Positions 12,397 to 27,399 are shown, counted from the first letter of the stretch. The stretch: DNA of 64,000 bases from Candidatus Blochmannia vicinus (GCF_023586525.1 NZ_CP097763.1:186001-250000), one strand, 5' to 3'. Notes: generated by a model from the letters alone, not told the origin. Numbers and translations: made by a program.

Positions 12397-13530
12397 TCAT
12401 GTACAACATGTGTTCATACCCAAATTAGCTAATATTTCATTATTATAATCTATATCAGTTTCTACGCACAATGAAGACCACTCTCTACGATCTAAATAAC
12501 GTCTACGTATCTTATCAAATCCTCCTTGTACTGCAGCAAATTGCCTTAATAACAAATCATCACAATGAATATTGTATACAAATTTAATCAATTTATTTAA
12601 CAACATTTCATCTATTTTTCTTTGTAATTTCAAATAACAAATAACAGAAGGCTCTAACTCAGACAAATTAACCGTATCAAAAATATTAAAAAATTTACAG
12701 TACTCATTATATATTTGAGTAATGCTTCGTGTTTTACTTTCAAGAGTATATCCAGCAATATGAGCAGTTCCTATGTCTACATAAGACAACAGGGGTAAAG
12801 ATAACTCTGGCTCTGTTTCCCATACGTCTAGTACTACTTTCAATTTTTTACCATGCTCTAACACTTTTAGTAACGCATGATTATCTATTACAGAACCTCG
12901 AGAAGTATTAATTAAAATACAATTAGTAGGTAATGCTTCTAAAACATCAATATCAACCATGTGCCATGTAGGATAATTTCCGTTATAAATTAAAGGAGTA
13001 TGAAAAGTTAAAATATCTGCTTCAGAAACTAATTTTTCAAAAGACTTCCAAGAGTGTTTACGTTTACTTATATTTTTTTTTGCTAATGGAGGATCACATA
13101 ACAAGGTATGTATACCAAAACTATGTAATCTTTCATACAACAAATTACCAACATGTCCTACACCAACAATGCCGATAATTTTATCACGTAAAAAAAATCT
13201 ATCACGCTCTGCTAACCAAAATAATGCTGCAAAAACATATTCCACTACTGCCGCAGCGTTATTTCCTGGAGCATAAACAAAATTAATTCCATACTTTTTT
13301 AAATAATCTTGATCAATATGATCAACTCCAGAAGTTGCGGTGCCTACAAATTTTATAGAATCATCATCTAACAATTTCCGATTAACTTTTGTTACTGAAC
13401 GCACTATCAAAGTATCTATGTTTCTTATATCTTTAGCAGAAATAGCACGTCCTGCACATACGACAATTTTATTATGTAAACCAAATAATTTATGGATATA
13501 AGGTATATCTTTATCAACCAAAATTCTCAA
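12397..13530 (-). CDS. pdxB: Erythronate-4-phosphate dehydrogenase
   Basis: PdxB oxidises 4-phosphoerythronate in the DXP-dependent route to pyridoxal phosphate. The protein is a D-2-hydroxyacid dehydrogenase fold with the NAD-binding loop [14 protein letters not shown] (about residues 112-125), the arginine motif [11 protein letters not shown], and DVWETEPEL and [10 protein letters not shown] further on; the C-terminal PdxB dimerisation domain ends with RREWSSL. The frame is open to 13548, but the TTG at 13530-13528 is the likely start: a GGAG lies seven bases before it (13541-13538), and the product then begins [11 protein letters not shown], which aligns residue for residue with E. coli PdxB (MKILVDENMPY). 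Confidence 0.94.
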   Translation of the reverse strand: MRILVDKDIPYIHKLFGLHNKIVVCAGRAISAKDIRNIDTLIVRSVTKVNRKLLDDDSIKFVGTATSGVDHIDQDYLKKYGINFVYAPGNNAAAVVEYVFAALFWLAERDRFFLRDKIIGIVGVGHVGNLLYERLHSFGIHTLLCDPPLAKKNISKRKHSWKSFEKLVSEADILTFHTPLIYNGNYPTWHMVDIDVLEALPTNCILINTSRGSVIDNHALLKVLEHGKKLKVVLDVWETEPELSLPLLSYVDIGTAHIAGYTLESKTRSITQIYNEYCKFFNIFDTVNLSELEPSVICYLKLQRKIDEMLLNKLIKFVYNIHCDDLLLRQFAAVQGGFDKIRRRYLDRREWSSLCVETDIDYNNEILANLGMNTCCT

Positions 13531-13931
13531 ATTAATTCTCCAAACCAACTAGTGTACATAAATTAAAGTAGTCACTTTTTACAATCTTATGCAATTTAAA
13601 ATTAAAGACAATATGAATATAAAATCTTCTAAATCTACTTTCATAAATTTCTTATATTTTAATTTTTACGCAACATGGATCTGTGCATTAAAACCGACAA
13701 CAATATATATCTAAATCAACAAATTCACATTAAGCTTCATTATAATCCACATGTACTAAAACGTTGACACTATAAATATTAATTACTAAAATATTATTCG
13801 TAATGCACAAATATAATTAATAAAAATATCGCTAATTAAACATTAGTTTTTCACTAGCAGTGAAACAACACATACACAAGATAAAAATTTATAATACTGA
13901 ACAGTAACCAATAATTTTTTAAAACAATATT
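13531..13931. other. Spacer fabB-pdxB, no gene seen
   Basis: This 400-bp AT-rich spacer lies downstream of fabB and upstream of pdxB on the minus strand. No gene or strong hairpin was recognised. Confidence 0.5.
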
Positions 13932-15146
13932 TTAGGAATATTTACTCATAACTAATGTAGCATTTGTTCCTCCAAAACCAAAACTATTGGTCATAGCTGT
14001 TGTTAATTTACGGTAAATGGGCTTATTAATAACAATGTTCATGTTCTTTATATATGGATCTAAATGATCAATATTAATGCTTGGAGCAATAAAATTGTAT
14101 TTTAACATTAATAAAGTAAAAATAATCTCATGAACTCCAGCAGCGCCTAACGAATGCCCGGTCATTGATTTAGTAGAAGAAAAAGTAGGATGTTGATCTC
14201 CAAAAATTTCACGAATTGCCCAAAGTTCTTTAATATCACCTATTTGGGTTGATGTACCATGCGTGTTGATATAATCTATTGGGCCAACAACATCTCTTAA
14301 TGCCATTTTCATACATCGAACTGCTCCTTCTCCAGAAGGAGCAACCATATCACAGCCATCAGATGTAGCTCCATATCCAATAATCTCTGCGTAAATATGT
14401 GCATCACGATTTAATGCATGCGTTAATTCTTCTATTACAACTATTCCTCCTCCTCCTGCAATCACAAATCCGTCTCGATGAATATCGTAAGGACGAGACG
14501 CTTTTTCCGGCGTCATATTATACTTTGTAGATAGCGCTCCCATAGCGTCAAATTCACAAGCCATTTCCCAACATAACTCTTCTCCTCCTCCAGCAAAAAT
14601 AATAGATTGTTTTCCTGATTGAATTAATTCAAGCGCATTTCCAATACAATGTGCAGATGTAGAACAAGCAGAGCTGATAGAATAACTAACTCCACGAATT
14701 TTAAAAGAAGTAGCCAAACATGCTGATACGCCCGAAGCCATAGATTTAGTAACCATATAAGGACCTACTCCCCTTAAACCACGTGAAAGCATCCCATTGG
14801 ATCCAGATACTTGATTACGTGGCGAACCTCCTCCGGACCCAACAATCAATCCTGTTTGATCATTAGTAACCATACTTGTAGGTAATTCAGAATCTATTAT
14901 GGCCTGCTCCATAGATAAATAAGTATAAATAGATGCATCGCTCATGAATCGAGAAATCTTGCGATCAATTAACCCTGATGTATTGATTTTAATACCACCC
15001 CAAATATGACTACGCATACCTGATTCTTCTAACTCTTTAGAAAAAGTAACTCCAGACCTACCATTTTTTAAAGAAGTTAAAACTTCGTTCTGATTATTTC
15101 CAATGCTTGATATAATCCCCAAACCAGTTATAACAGCACGTTTCAT
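13932..15146 (-). CDS. fabB: 3-oxoacyl-ACP synthase I (KAS I)
   Basis: FabB condenses malonyl-ACP with acyl-ACP during fatty acid elongation and is needed for unsaturated fatty acids. The 404-residue product matches E. coli (406). The catalytic cysteine is in [16 protein letters not shown] (about residue 163), the two histidines are in [11 protein letters not shown] and [15 protein letters not shown], and the C-terminal [11 protein letters not shown] is conserved. AccD, upstream in the same pathway, is nearby. The ATG at 15146 is preceded by GAGGTG at a good distance. Confidence 0.97.
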   Translation of the reverse strand: MKRAVITGLGIISSIGNNQNEVLTSLKNGRSGVTFSKELEESGMRSHIWGGIKINTSGLIDRKISRFMSDASIYTYLSMEQAIIDSELPTSMVTNDQTGLIVGSGGGSPRNQVSGSNGMLSRGLRGVGPYMVTKSMASGVSACLATSFKIRGVSYSISSACSTSAHCIGNALELIQSGKQSIIFAGGGEELCWEMACEFDAMGALSTKYNMTPEKASRPYDIHRDGFVIAGGGGIVVIEELTHALNRDAHIYAEIIGYGATSDGCDMVAPSGEGAVRCMKMALRDVVGPIDYINTHGTSTQIGDIKELWAIREIFGDQHPTFSSTKSMTGHSLGAAGVHEIIFTLLMLKYNFIAPSINIDHLDPYIKNMNIVINKPIYRKLTTAMTNSFGFGGTNATLVMSKYS

Positions 15147-15969
15147 ATTTAATACACCTCATGATAATAATATTTTGTAACATCAAAACTATACTAAATC
15201 TTAAAGATATCTACTTAAAATGTTAATCTTATAGAAGCAATTATTAATATAAGAAATAAATCAATCATTTGACACTAATTATGTATTACATAAAAAATCA
15301 AAAAATATTTTTCCTATATTTGAAATACTGTTCCTTCAATTAAAATACAACATATAAGCATATTACTTGTAACTAACATTTATACTGTTATAATACCAAC
15401 TAGCATTAATCATATTGCTAATTAAATTAATTGTATTTAATAGGCAATATATAACTAATAATTAACTTAACCATCAAGATATAGTATTTATTAAAATAAT
15501 AGCGCTGCATCCTATAGATTCAAAAGTCGTAACACAGTCATAAAAACACAATAACGATAATTATAGTTTATCAACAATGCATAAATATTTATCTATAACC
15601 TGATAACTAATCTTTTAAATTAAGAACACTATGCCAACAAAGAATATATTAACAATCTTTATTAATGTTATACATATTATTAATAACTTTATTTATTTAT
15701 ATGTTGACATATACTATAATAACGCTGAGAATCAGTGTATATAAGTTTTTGTAAAATAATACACACAAATTAACAACACCATGTGCTAAAACATGGAATG
15801 TAAAAACCTGTCTCTTATCGTCCTCCAACTATTACACTAAGATTCCTACTTAAAACATATTATTATGAAATAAAGATATAATCATTTTAATACTCTCCTT
15901 AAAACACATTATATTCTCAAATACAATCACTTTAACACACATTAATATCATCATAGGAGCTATAGATCT
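15147..15969. other. Spacer fabB-prmB (divergent), no gene seen
   Basis: About 820 bp between the divergently read fabB and prmB. E. coli carries mnmC, yfcL, epmC, yfcA and mepA in this interval. No remnant with protein similarity was recognised, and no open frame longer than about 60 codons is present. Promoters for both flanking genes are expected here. Confidence 0.55.
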
Positions 15970-16890
15970 ATGAACAACACAACGAAAAAAATATTAACAG
16001 AAATGCATACTATACTAGATATGTTACGCTGGGGCAGCAGTCAATTTAATGCTAATCCAATTTTTTATGGTCACGGTACTAATAATTTCTGGGATGAAAC
16101 ATTACATCTAATATTGCCTAGTTTAAACTTGCCTATAAATATTCCAACAGAAATATACCAAGCCCGTCTAACTAAGAAAGAACGCGCAAATATAATCAAA
16201 CTAGTTTACCATCGTATTGACAAGCGTATACCAGTGCCTTATTTAACTCATAAAGCATGGTTTTGCGGTCTAGAATTTTACGTAGATAAACGAGTATTTA
16301 TCCCCCGTTCTCCAATTGGAGAACTAATCACGTCATATTTTCATAATCTATTGCCCCAGTACCCATATCGCATTCTTGATATAGGCACGGGTAGCGGATG
16401 CATTGCTATCGCAACCGCTATAATCTATCCAAAATCTGAAGTAGATGCAGTAGATATTTCTATAGATGCATTGAAGGTAGCTGAACATAATATTAAATTA
16501 TATAATTTAGAAAATCGTGTTGTTCCTATTTATTCAGATTTATTTAAAAATTTAGAAAAAATAAAATATGATCTAATAATAACTAATCCTCCTTATGTAA
16601 ACAATTCATATATATATAAATTACCAAGAGAATTTCGTTACGAACCTGTGATATCCTTATCTGCAGGTAATAACGGATTAAAAATAATTCAAAAAATACT
16701 GATGAACGTTGTGCATCATTTAAACACAAATGGAATTTTTATATGCGAAGTAGGTAGAGCTAAAATGGCATTAATAAAATGTTTTCCAAATATACCTTTT
16801 CGTTGGTTACAACTTTATCACGGAGGAGAAGGTGTATTTATGTTGACTTATAAACAATTATTATCTTTTAACAACAATTGTATAATTTGA
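15970..16890 (+). CDS. prmB: Ribosomal protein L3 glutamine methyltransferase
   Basis: PrmB methylates a glutamine of ribosomal protein L3 using S-adenosylmethionine. The 306-residue product is close to E. coli PrmB (310). The SAM-binding motif ILDIGTGSGCIAIA (about residues 136-149) and the catalytic NPPYVN (about 209-214) are intact. PrmC is related, but the next gene is aroC, as in E. coli prmB-aroC, which favours PrmB. An AGGAG lies ten bases before the ATG. AroC starts 19 nt downstream, so the pair is likely one transcript. Confidence 0.93.
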   Translation: MNNTTKKILTEMHTILDMLRWGSSQFNANPIFYGHGTNNFWDETLHLILPSLNLPINIPTEIYQARLTKKERANIIKLVYHRIDKRIPVPYLTHKAWFCGLEFYVDKRVFIPRSPIGELITSYFHNLLPQYPYRILDIGTGSGCIAIATAIIYPKSEVDAVDISIDALKVAEHNIKLYNLENRVVPIYSDLFKNLEKIKYDLIITNPPYVNNSYIYKLPREFRYEPVISLSAGNNGLKIIQKILMNVVHHLNTNGIFICEVGRAKMALIKCFPNIPFRWLQLYHGGEGVFMLTYKQLLSFNNNCII

Positions 16891-16909
16891 TAACTAAGGA
16901 AAAATTATA

Positions 16910-17974
16910 ATGGCTGGAAATAGTATTGGACAATTTTTTAGAGTTACAACATTTGGAGAATCTCATGGATCTGCAATAGGTGGTATTATTGACGGAGTAC
17001 CTCCAGGCCTTCCTTTAACAACACAAGATCTACAAAATGATCTAAATCGTAGACGTCCGGGATCTTCTCGTTATACTAGTCAACGATCAGAATTAGATCT
17101 AGTAGAAATTTTATCTGGTGTTTTTAATGGAAAAACAACGGGTACCAGTATAGGCTTATTTATAAAAAATACTGATCAACGATCTCAAGATTATGAAAAA
17201 ATAAAAGATTTATATCGGCCTGGGCATGCTGATTATACTTATGAAAAAAAATATGGCTTTAGGGATTACCGTGGTGGAGGACGTTCTTCAGCGCGTGAAA
17301 CAGCGGTACGAGTGGCAGCAGGAGCTATTGCTAAAAAATATCTGTTTAACATAAAAAAAATAAAAATTCGAGGATTTTTAGCGCAAATGGGTAATATTCA
17401 TTGCAATTTTAAAGATTGGGAGAAGGTCAATGATAATCCATTTTTTTGTTCTGATACTGAGCAATTAAGCGCATTAGATAGATTAGTAAATGATTTAATA
17501 AAATCTGGAGATTCTATTGGTGCAAAAATAACAATAATAGCGAGCAATATACCGATTGGTTTAGGAGAACCTGTATTTGATAGACTTGATGCTGATTTAG
17601 CTCATGCACTGATGAGTATTAATGCAGTAAAAGGTATAGAAATTGGCGATGGATTTTCAGCTATTACAAAACACGGTAGTGAACATCGAGATGAAATGAC
17701 ATCAAATGGATTTCAAAGTAATAATGCTGGAGGAATTTTAGGAGGGATTAGCAATGGACAACCAATAATTGCACATATAGCCGTTAAACCGACTTCAAGT
17801 ATAACAGTTCCAGGCAATACCATTACATCTAAAAATGAAGAAACACAAGTAATTACTACAGGACGTCACGATCCATGTATTGGTCTAAGAGTAGTTCCCA
17901 TAGCAGAAGCCATGATAGCTATCGTTTTAATGGATCACCTGCTCAGACAACGCGCACAATGTGGAAACCCATAA
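16910..17974 (+). CDS. aroC: Chorismate synthase
   Basis: AroC makes chorismate from EPSP, the last common step towards aromatic amino acids, with reduced FMN as cofactor. The 354-residue protein has the family signatures [14 protein letters not shown] at the N-terminus, the FMN/phosphate-binding [20 protein letters not shown] and RSSARETA segments, and the C-terminal [18 protein letters not shown]. An AAGGA precedes the ATG. Retention fits a symbiont that supplies aromatic amino acids to its host. Confidence 0.97.
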   Translation: MAGNSIGQFFRVTTFGESHGSAIGGIIDGVPPGLPLTTQDLQNDLNRRRPGSSRYTSQRSELDLVEILSGVFNGKTTGTSIGLFIKNTDQRSQDYEKIKDLYRPGHADYTYEKKYGFRDYRGGGRSSARETAVRVAAGAIAKKYLFNIKKIKIRGFLAQMGNIHCNFKDWEKVNDNPFFCSDTEQLSALDRLVNDLIKSGDSIGAKITIIASNIPIGLGEPVFDRLDADLAHALMSINAVKGIEIGDGFSAITKHGSEHRDEMTSNGFQSNNAGGILGGISNGQPIIAHIAVKPTSSITVPGNTITSKNEETQVITTGRHDPCIGLRVVPIAEAMIAIVLMDHLLRQRAQCGNP

Positions 17975-18094
17975 CAAGACATTTTTTAAGTTAAAATTAT
18001 AACACTTAATGACTAAAATAGCTATATATATAAACTTATTTGAGATTAATTATGAATAAATTGTACTTACGGCGTTCTATTGCATTAATAAATT

Positions 18095-18136
18095 ATTTAT
18101 TTATAAAAAATCATATTCATTTTTTTATAAATAAAT
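18095..18136 (+). terminator. Probable aroC terminator hairpin
   Basis: Positions 18095-18110 and 18121-18136 form a perfect 16-bp stem with a 10-nt loop, 120 nt after the aroC stop. The stem is entirely A/T and has no separate downstream U-run, so it is a weaker candidate than the folC or cysK hairpins. Confidence 0.4.
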
Positions 18137-18243
18137 CCTCAACTTTAAAATATAACGTTTATCTATAATTTTTAAAGCACCTAAAACAATACATGATAAT
18201 TACATATAGAATAAAATAAAAATTAACAAATTTATAATAACAA

Positions 18244-18315
18244 GTCTTCGTAGTTAAACGGATATAACGCACCTCTCCTAAGGGTTAATTGCAGGTTCGA
18301 TTCCTGTCGAAGACG
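18244..18315 (+). tRNA. argW: tRNA-Arg (anticodon CCT)
   Basis: A full cloverleaf can be drawn. The acceptor stem GTCTTCG pairs with CGAAGAC; the anticodon loop CTCCTAA carries CCT at 18277-18279; the T arm is GCAGG-TTCGATT-CCTGT. It closely resembles E. coli argW, which lies in the same chromosomal neighbourhood (before mntH/nupC). The first anticodon-stem pair is mismatched. It reads the rare AGG codon. CCA is not encoded. Confidence 0.93.
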
Positions 18316-18699
18316 CAATTATAGTTATTATTATACATATTATCCAAATTCTAGATTTACTAAATCATTATTTATATACTACTAGTAACAAATGTTCAAT
18401 CATTACCTAAAGTATCATGATACTTTAGGTAATGATTGAACATTAAACATATAATATAGATTATTTATATAGAACACAAAAGATACACTACAAATTAAAT
18501 TAATTGCTTTATATTTTAATAAAATTATAAAACTACTTGACTAAACACTAAAATGGACCCACTGAACATGGGTATAAAAAATTTATGAATTTAACTAAAA
18601 TATGTTTTATATCAATAAAATATATCTATGAAATGAATTTTTCTATAAAAACTAAAAATTTTTAAAGAAATAGCTTTCTATATTGATTCATTTAATATA
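18316..18699. other. Spacer tRNA-Arg to mntH 3' end
   Basis: This convergent spacer of about 380 bp contains the 54-bp palindrome listed separately and otherwise AT-rich DNA with no recognised gene. Confidence 0.55.
18391..18444. repeat. 54-bp perfect palindrome
   Basis: The two 27-bp halves (18391-18417 and 18418-18444) are exact reverse complements with no spacer. It lies between tRNA-Arg (plus) and the 3' side of mntH (minus), so it could act as a two-way terminator, but no U-run follows on either strand. It can also form a DNA cruciform. Confidence 0.85.
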
Positions 18700-19962
<1,263 letters not shown>

Positions 19963-20052
19963 TTATTCAATTAACTTTATATACTTAAACAAAAAATAAT
20001 TATACTATAATGGAAATAATAATTATTACATGATCAAATTTAAAGATATAAC

Positions 20053-20067
20053 CTCACCATAGGTGAG
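20053..20067. repeat. Small inverted repeat in mntH-nupC promoter region
   Basis: CTCACC-ATA-GGTGAG, a perfect 6-bp inverted repeat with a 3-nt spacer, lies 115 bp before the mntH start and next to the MntR-like site. Its role is unknown. Confidence 0.4.
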
Positions 20068-20084
20068 ATTGTATTTTATATTAT

Positions 20085-20114
20085 TAATAAGTATAGCATA
20101 GGCTATACTTATTA
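20085..20114. promoter_or_regulatory. Putative MntR operator upstream of mntH
   Basis: A perfect 13-bp inverted repeat with a 4-nt centre contains ATAGC-ATA-GGCTAT. From memory, the E. coli MntR box at the mntH promoter has ATAGC-AAA-GGCTAT within a longer inverted repeat; the half-sites and spacing agree. The location, between the divergent mntH and nupC genes, is also the same. Whether this genome still encodes MntR cannot be seen here. Confidence 0.65.
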
Positions 20115-20276
20115 AATTATATTTTTTAGACTCATTAATAATCTTTTAATCATTATGGGTTTATATACAAAAATTAAATCTAATTAAATTGTTTACATAT
20201 AACTAATTTTTATTGCTGTTTTTTGCTATATAAAATAATACAAATTTTTTTGTATTACATTAGTGGAGTAAAAATT

Positions 20277-21464
20277 GTGTCTCGTATCTTACATTTTATT
20301 CTAGGATTCACTGCAATAGTAATTCTATCACTGCTTGTCAGTAGTAATCCAAAAAATATTCGTATACGTTTTATTTTTCAGATATTAATCATAGAAATTT
20401 TATTGGGATACTTTATTTTACATTCCCAATTAGGATCAGATTCTGTACAAAGATTATGTACTTTATTTAATGCACTATCAATTTTTGCATTAGAAGGGAC
20501 TAATTTTGTTTTTGGAGGAATGCACACACAAGGATTAGCTACTTTTTTTTTAAACATACTTTGCCCAATTATTTTTATTTCCGCTCTAATTGGTATTCTA
20601 CGGTACACTGGAATATTAACGTTCACTATTCAAATAATTGGCACTATTTTATCTAAAATTAACGGAATGGGAAAATTAGAATCTTTCAATGCTGTTAGTT
20701 CACTGATTTTAGGGCAATCTGAAAATTTTATAGTTTATAAAGATATTATTAAAAATATATCTGAGCCTCGAATGTATACTATGGCAGCAACTTCTATGTC
20801 TACAGTATCTATCTCTATAATGGGAACATATATGACCATGCTATCTCCAAAATATGTTGTAGCTGCATTAATATTGAATATATTTAGCGCCTTTCTTATA
20901 CTATCACTACTTAATCCTTATGTAATAAACAAAGAGAAAGACTTACATATAGCCTATTTATATACTAATAATCAAAATATCTTTGAAATTATAAGCGAAT
21001 ATATTTTAATTGGGTTTAAAATAGCTATTACTGTTGCTGCAATGTTAATAGGGTTTATTGCTCTCATCTCTGCTCTTAATGCAATATTTCAAGTGTTACT
21101 GCATATATCTTTGCAAGAAATTTTAAGTTATGTTTTCTTTCCATTCGCTTGGATTATAGGGATACCTACCGATGAAATATTACAAGCAAGTAGTATCATG
21201 GCAATTAAGTTAGTTTCTAATGAATTTATTGCCATTATAAATTTACAGAAAAATTCTGACATTCTATCATCTCAAACTGTAGGAATAGTATCAGTTTTTT
21301 TAGTTTCATTTTCTAATTTTTCATCTATTGGTATTATTATAGGCGCTATTAAAGGATTGAATAAGACACAAGGAAGTATGATATCGCATTACGGATTTAA
21401 ACTAATATATAGCTCTACACTAATTAACATGTTATCAGCCACAATAACTGGTTTAGTAATGTAA
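20277..21464 (+). CDS. nupC: Nucleoside/proton symporter
   Basis: NupC imports nucleosides (not guanosine in E. coli) with protons. The protein has many membrane helices and the concentrative-transporter signatures [42 protein letters not shown] and [18 protein letters not shown]. The open frame begins at 20223, but GTG at 20277 is the likely start: GGAG lies eight bases before it, and the product then starts [11 protein letters not shown], matching E. coli MDRVLHFVLAL, with about 395 residues (E. coli 400). It could provide the symbiont with host nucleosides. Confidence 0.95.
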   Translation: MSRILHFILGFTAIVILSLLVSSNPKNIRIRFIFQILIIEILLGYFILHSQLGSDSVQRLCTLFNALSIFALEGTNFVFGGMHTQGLATFFLNILCPIIFISALIGILRYTGILTFTIQIIGTILSKINGMGKLESFNAVSSLILGQSENFIVYKDIIKNISEPRMYTMAATSMSTVSISIMGTYMTMLSPKYVVAALILNIFSAFLILSLLNPYVINKEKDLHIAYLYTNNQNIFEIISEYILIGFKIAITVAAMLIGFIALISALNAIFQVLLHISLQEILSYVFFPFAWIIGIPTDEILQASSIMAIKLVSNEFIAIINLQKNSDILSSQTVGIVSVFLVSFSNFSSIGIIIGAIKGLNKTQGSMISHYGFKLIYSSTLINMLSATITGLVM

Positions 21465-21837
21465 TTTTTACTAATAAATAAAATGTTTTCTATATTTAGC
21501 TATGAAATTAGTACTCATCTGAGAATAAATACTGAGTAATATCACATTGATGTAATTAAAAATTAAATAATTCTTAAAACGGTAAAAATAATCACAATAA
21601 AACAAGATATATTATACGATATACAGGATAATATTTTTAAAAATTACATGAAAACCAAAGCAGACTCTACCTAGATTACGCCAAATTCTTGAAATACCAC
21701 ACTTGAAAGAGGAGGTATCCTCAACTAACAACCAACTATAGTCCTAAAATTTATTATAAAAAATAATAACCTCTGTTATCTGTCATATATTTAATAGTCT
21801 CGATTATATATTTGAATTAAAAGTTTGATGATAATAA
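21465..21837. other. Spacer between convergent nupC and gltX
   Basis: This 373-bp AT-rich convergent spacer holds only a small 5-bp hairpin (21709-21722, GGTA loop) that might serve as a terminator. No gene was recognised. Confidence 0.5.
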
Positions 21838-23271
21838 TTATTTACTTGTATACTGAATACAGCGCGTTGAAATATAACGTACAGCTTGATTAATACGCTC
21901 TAATACACGAGATTTTCCAATAGCATGTATAATACGACTAAGAGTTGGAGATCGATCTGTTCCAGTTAATGCTACGCGAAGTGGCATCCCTATTTGATCC
22001 ATACTGACGTTTAATTCATTAACAGCTTCAATAATAACTGATTTAATGGTTTCTGGTGTCCAATGGACTATATTACTGAATTTTATTTTTAAATATTTTA
22101 ATGGCATTATTGCTATAGGCTTCAAGTAATCTTTAGCTACCTTATTTTCAAATATATTAAAATCTATATAAAAATAATGACAATTATCTGCAATTTCTTT
22201 TAATGTTCGCGAACGTTTCGAAAATAATTTTATTATATCAGTTAACTGCGGACCATTTTTCGTGCTGATTCTTTGTTGACGCATGTGCCACGACAAATGT
22301 GAAGCTACATAATCTATTGGCAAATGATTAATATAATAATGATTTAACCAAAGCAATTTTTCAAAATTAAAAATACTAGGAGATTTACTAATTCCACTAA
22401 AATCAAAATATTTTTTCATCTGCTCAATGCTAAAAATTTCTTGATTCCCATAAGACCATCCTAATTTTACTAAATAATTAAGTATAGCTTCAGGAAGAAA
22501 TCCATCGTCACGGTATTTCATAATTCCTAACGCTTCACGACGTTTTGATAATTTTTTACGTTCATGATCTAAAATCATTGACACATGAGCATATGTTGGT
22601 ATTGGAGCTTTTAATGCTTTTAAAATATTTATTTGACGCGGGGTGTTGTTAATATGTTCCTCTCCTCGTATCACGTGAGTAATTTGCATATCCATATCAT
22701 CTACAACAACGCAAAAATTATACGTTGGAGACCCATCAGAACGACGAATAATTAAATCATCTAGTTCTTTATTACTGAACGTAATTGTGCCTCTAATCTG
22801 ATCGTGGAAAATCACCACACCTTTCTGAGGATTACAAAAACGAACGACATAAGAATTAACACACGAATTATAATTTATAGCTGTAGATTTGAAACGACAA
22901 TAACCATCATATTTAGGTTTTTCTCCTTTTTTTATTTGATTTAACCGTAATAATTCCAATCTTTCTGATGAACAATAGCATTTATAGGCCATATTATGTT
23001 GAATCATATAATTTATTACACTATTATAACGAGCAAACCTATCAGTTTGAAAATAAGGACCTTCATCCCAATCTAAACTGAGCCAATTCATTCCCGAAAC
23101 AACAAATTTAACAGCATCATGTACAGAACGTTGTAAATTAGAATCTTCTATACGCAACAAAAATTTTCCGCCTTGCTTACGAGCAAATAACCAAGAATAT
23201 AAAGCGGTACGAATGTTTCCAATATGTATAGAGCCTGTAGGACTAGGAGCAAATCGAGTTTTAATATTCAT
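21838..23271 (-). CDS. gltX: Glutamyl-tRNA synthetase
   Basis: GltX charges tRNA-Glu. This is a class I synthetase with an HIGH-type motif at [14 protein letters not shown] and KLSKR conserved near residue 240. The frame is open to 23310, but the ATG at 23271 gives [13 protein letters not shown], which aligns with E. coli [13 protein letters not shown], and 477 residues (E. coli 471). The zinc-binding insert keeps CYC and a following cysteine in YDGYCRF, but the histidine that is the fourth ligand in E. coli (C-R-H) is replaced by phenylalanine. The tRNA-Val/tRNA-Lys pair upstream is at the same place as in E. coli. Confidence 0.96.
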   Translation of the reverse strand: MNIKTRFAPSPTGSIHIGNIRTALYSWLFARKQGGKFLLRIEDSNLQRSVHDAVKFVVSGMNWLSLDWDEGPYFQTDRFARYNSVINYMIQHNMAYKCYCSSERLELLRLNQIKKGEKPKYDGYCRFKSTAINYNSCVNSYVVRFCNPQKGVVIFHDQIRGTITFSNKELDDLIIRRSDGSPTYNFCVVVDDMDMQITHVIRGEEHINNTPRQINILKALKAPIPTYAHVSMILDHERKKLSKRREALGIMKYRDDGFLPEAILNYLVKLGWSYGNQEIFSIEQMKKYFDFSGISKSPSIFNFEKLLWLNHYYINHLPIDYVASHLSWHMRQQRISTKNGPQLTDIIKLFSKRSRTLKEIADNCHYFYIDFNIFENKVAKDYLKPIAIMPLKYLKIKFSNIVHWTPETIKSVIIEAVNELNVSMDQIGMPLRVALTGTDRSPTLSRIIHAIGKSRVLERINQAVRYISTRCIQYTSK

Positions 23272-23441
23272 AAAGATTAAATACCTAATTATACAAAATA
23301 TACAAATCACTTATCTAAGTTAATACTATATTAAATAGAATTACTACATGTAATAAATAACAACTAAAAATCTATATTTTTATAAAAATCCATTGACTCA
23401 TATCAATATGAATCCATATAATTCAATCCAAACAATAAAAA

Positions 23442-23514
23442 AGGTGATTAGCTCAGATGGCAGAGCATCTCCCTTACAAGGAGAGGGTCGGCGGTTCAAA
23501 TCCGCCATCACCTA
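23442..23514 (+). tRNA. tRNA-Val (anticodon TAC)
   Basis: The acceptor stem AGGTGAT pairs with ATCACCT. The D arm contains GCTCAGATGGCAGAGC, the anticodon loop CTTACAA carries TAC at 23475-23477, and the T arm is GGCGG-TTCAAAT-CCGCC. It corresponds to the E. coli valU/X/Y group next to gltX; only one copy remains. CCA is not encoded. Confidence 0.96.
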
Positions 23515-23537
23515 TTTTATTTGTCTTAATAAACTTA

Positions 23538-23610
23538 GGGTCGTTAGCTCAGAAGGTAGAGCAGTTGACTTTTAATCAATTGGTCGCAGGTTCGAATCCT
23601 GCACGACCCA
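23538..23610 (+). tRNA. lysV: tRNA-Lys (anticodon TTT)
   Basis: The acceptor stem GGGTCGT pairs with ACGACCC. The anticodon loop CTTTTAA carries TTT at 23571-23573, and the T arm is GCAGG-TTCGAAT-CCTGC. It follows tRNA-Val by 23 nt, as lysV follows the val genes in E. coli, so both are likely cut from one transcript. CCA is not encoded. Confidence 0.96.
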
Positions 23611-23910
23611 AGGAATTAATCGCTTTAATCATGCTAATAAAAATATGTACATAATTGATGTAATAAAAAATTAAATCACGACTGTTATGTTACTAATACT
23701 CATTAATAAAAAGAAACACTGCTCTTTACTAAGGTTTAAAAATTAAAATATATATGCTAATTTTAGACTTAAATAAGAAAACTTCGTTAATATAAACTAA
23801 ATATTTACTAATAAACTTAAATTCACAATCCTTTATTTTTATCTAAATTATTCTAACAATAAACTCCATTGTAGCATTCCTATAATTTTTAATCTTTTAA
23901 AATTTTTGCT
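23611..23910. other. Spacer tRNA-Lys to ligA 3' end
   Basis: A 300-bp AT-rich convergent spacer. I looked here on the minus strand for a BRCT remnant of ligA and saw none. Confidence 0.5.
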
Positions 23911-26071
<2,161 letters not shown>

Positions 26072-27019
26072 ATGCATAAAATTTATCAAGACAATTCTTA
26101 TACTATCGGTCACACCCCATTAGTCCGTCTTAATAAAATTGGAAATGGACGCATTATGGTCAAAATAGAATCTAGAAATCCTAGCTTTAGTGTTAAATGT
26201 CGTATTGGCGCTAATATGATTTGGGATGCAGAAAAGAGAAACCTATTAAGATCAGACACAAAATTGATAGAAGCAACAAGCGGCAATACTGGTATTGCTT
26301 TAGCTTACGTAGCAGCTGCACGTCACTACAAATTAACTTTGACCATGCCAGAAACAATGAGCATTGAACGCCGTAAATTAATTAAAGCCTTAGGAGCTGA
26401 AATTATATTAACAGAAGGAAGTGATGGAATGAAAGGAGCTATTGCCAAAGCAAAAAAAATTGCTTCTTCTGATCCTAAACGTTATCTATTATTACAACAA
26501 TTTAGTAATCCTGCAAACCCAGAAATTCATGAAAAAACAACAGGACCTGAAATTTGGAATGACTCTAATGGGCAAATAGATGTACTTGTAGCTGGCGTTG
26601 GAACAGGAGGAACTATCACCGGAATTGGAAGGTTTTTCAAACGTATAAAAAAAAGTAAAAAAATAATTATCGTAGCAGTAGAACCAGAAGACTCTCCAAT
26701 CATTACTCAAACACTATCTGGGCAAAAAATAAATCCAGCGCCACATAAAATTCAGGGTATTGGCGCTGGATTTATTCCAAAAAATCTTGACTTAACTTTA
26801 ATTGATCACGTAGAAACTGTAAGCATAGACGCAGCTATTAGCTATGCCAAACATTTAATGGAAAAAGAAGGAATTTTAGCTGGAATTTCTTCAGGTGCTG
26901 CATTGGCAGCTGCTATACAACTACAAGCAGACAAAATCTATGAGACCAAAAATATAGTAGTTATACTACCATCATCTAGTGAACGATATTTAAGTACTAT
27001 ATTATTTTCAAACTTATAA
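26072..27019 (+). CDS. cysK: Cysteine synthase A (O-acetylserine sulfhydrylase)
   Basis: CysK makes cysteine from O-acetylserine and sulfide with pyridoxal phosphate. The 315-residue product is nearly identical in layout to E. coli CysK (323) but lacks the last eight or so residues. The PLP lysine is in [17 protein letters not shown] (about residue 42), the phosphate and substrate loops are [14 protein letters not shown] and [10 protein letters not shown], and the C-terminal [10 protein letters not shown] is present. A GAGGA precedes the ATG. The importer cysPTWA, which supplies sulfate or thiosulfate, is a few kilobases downstream. Confidence 0.97.
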   Translation: MHKIYQDNSYTIGHTPLVRLNKIGNGRIMVKIESRNPSFSVKCRIGANMIWDAEKRNLLRSDTKLIEATSGNTGIALAYVAAARHYKLTLTMPETMSIERRKLIKALGAEIILTEGSDGMKGAIAKAKKIASSDPKRYLLLQQFSNPANPEIHEKTTGPEIWNDSNGQIDVLVAGVGTGGTITGIGRFFKRIKKSKKIIIVAVEPEDSPIITQTLSGQKINPAPHKIQGIGAGFIPKNLDLTLIDHVETVSIDAAISYAKHLMEKEGILAGISSGAALAAAIQLQADKIYETKNIVVILPSSSERYLSTILFSNL

Positions 27020-27057
27020 AAATTATTATTTTTATATTAATACTAATACTAAACAAA

Positions 27058-27089
27058 ATAGAAAACACTCGCCAACGAGTGTTTTCTAT
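27058..27089 (+). terminator. cysK terminator
   Basis: A 14-bp perfect stem (27058-27071 with 27076-27089) and CCAA loop lie 38 nt after the cysK stop. The descending arm ends in T-rich DNA and is followed by TTATATTTTT. It includes a GC-rich core (CTCG/CGAG), and is the most conventional terminator in this window. Confidence 0.8.
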
Positions 27090-27399
27090 TTATATTTTTC
27101 ATAAACAAATGCTATGCACTTTTATTCGTTGAAGAATTTATAAAAACATTGAATTAATTACATTATATAAATAGAATACTATATTTTCTGATATATTATA
27201 AAAATCTTAAAAGGATTAACGAAACATATCTTTAGTTCATATTCTATTTTGAATGTGATATACATGAAAGATAAAAAAACAATAAATTATTTATATAACA
27301 AATTTTGTTCCTCTATATTCATAAACAAAAGTAATTTAATTTAATAAACTTGAAAAAAACATTATTTTCATCATATTATTTAATCAAATGGAGATAAAA
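27090..27399. other. Spacer upstream of ptsH
   Basis: About 310 bp of AT-rich DNA between the cysK terminator and ptsH. The pts promoter is expected here; no clear CRP-type site or gene was recognised. Confidence 0.45.

Noticed and set aside
18051-18167. 38-codon frame after aroC beginning MNKLYLRRS
   Set aside because: Mostly made of the arms of the hairpin at 18095-18136; no supporting similarity.
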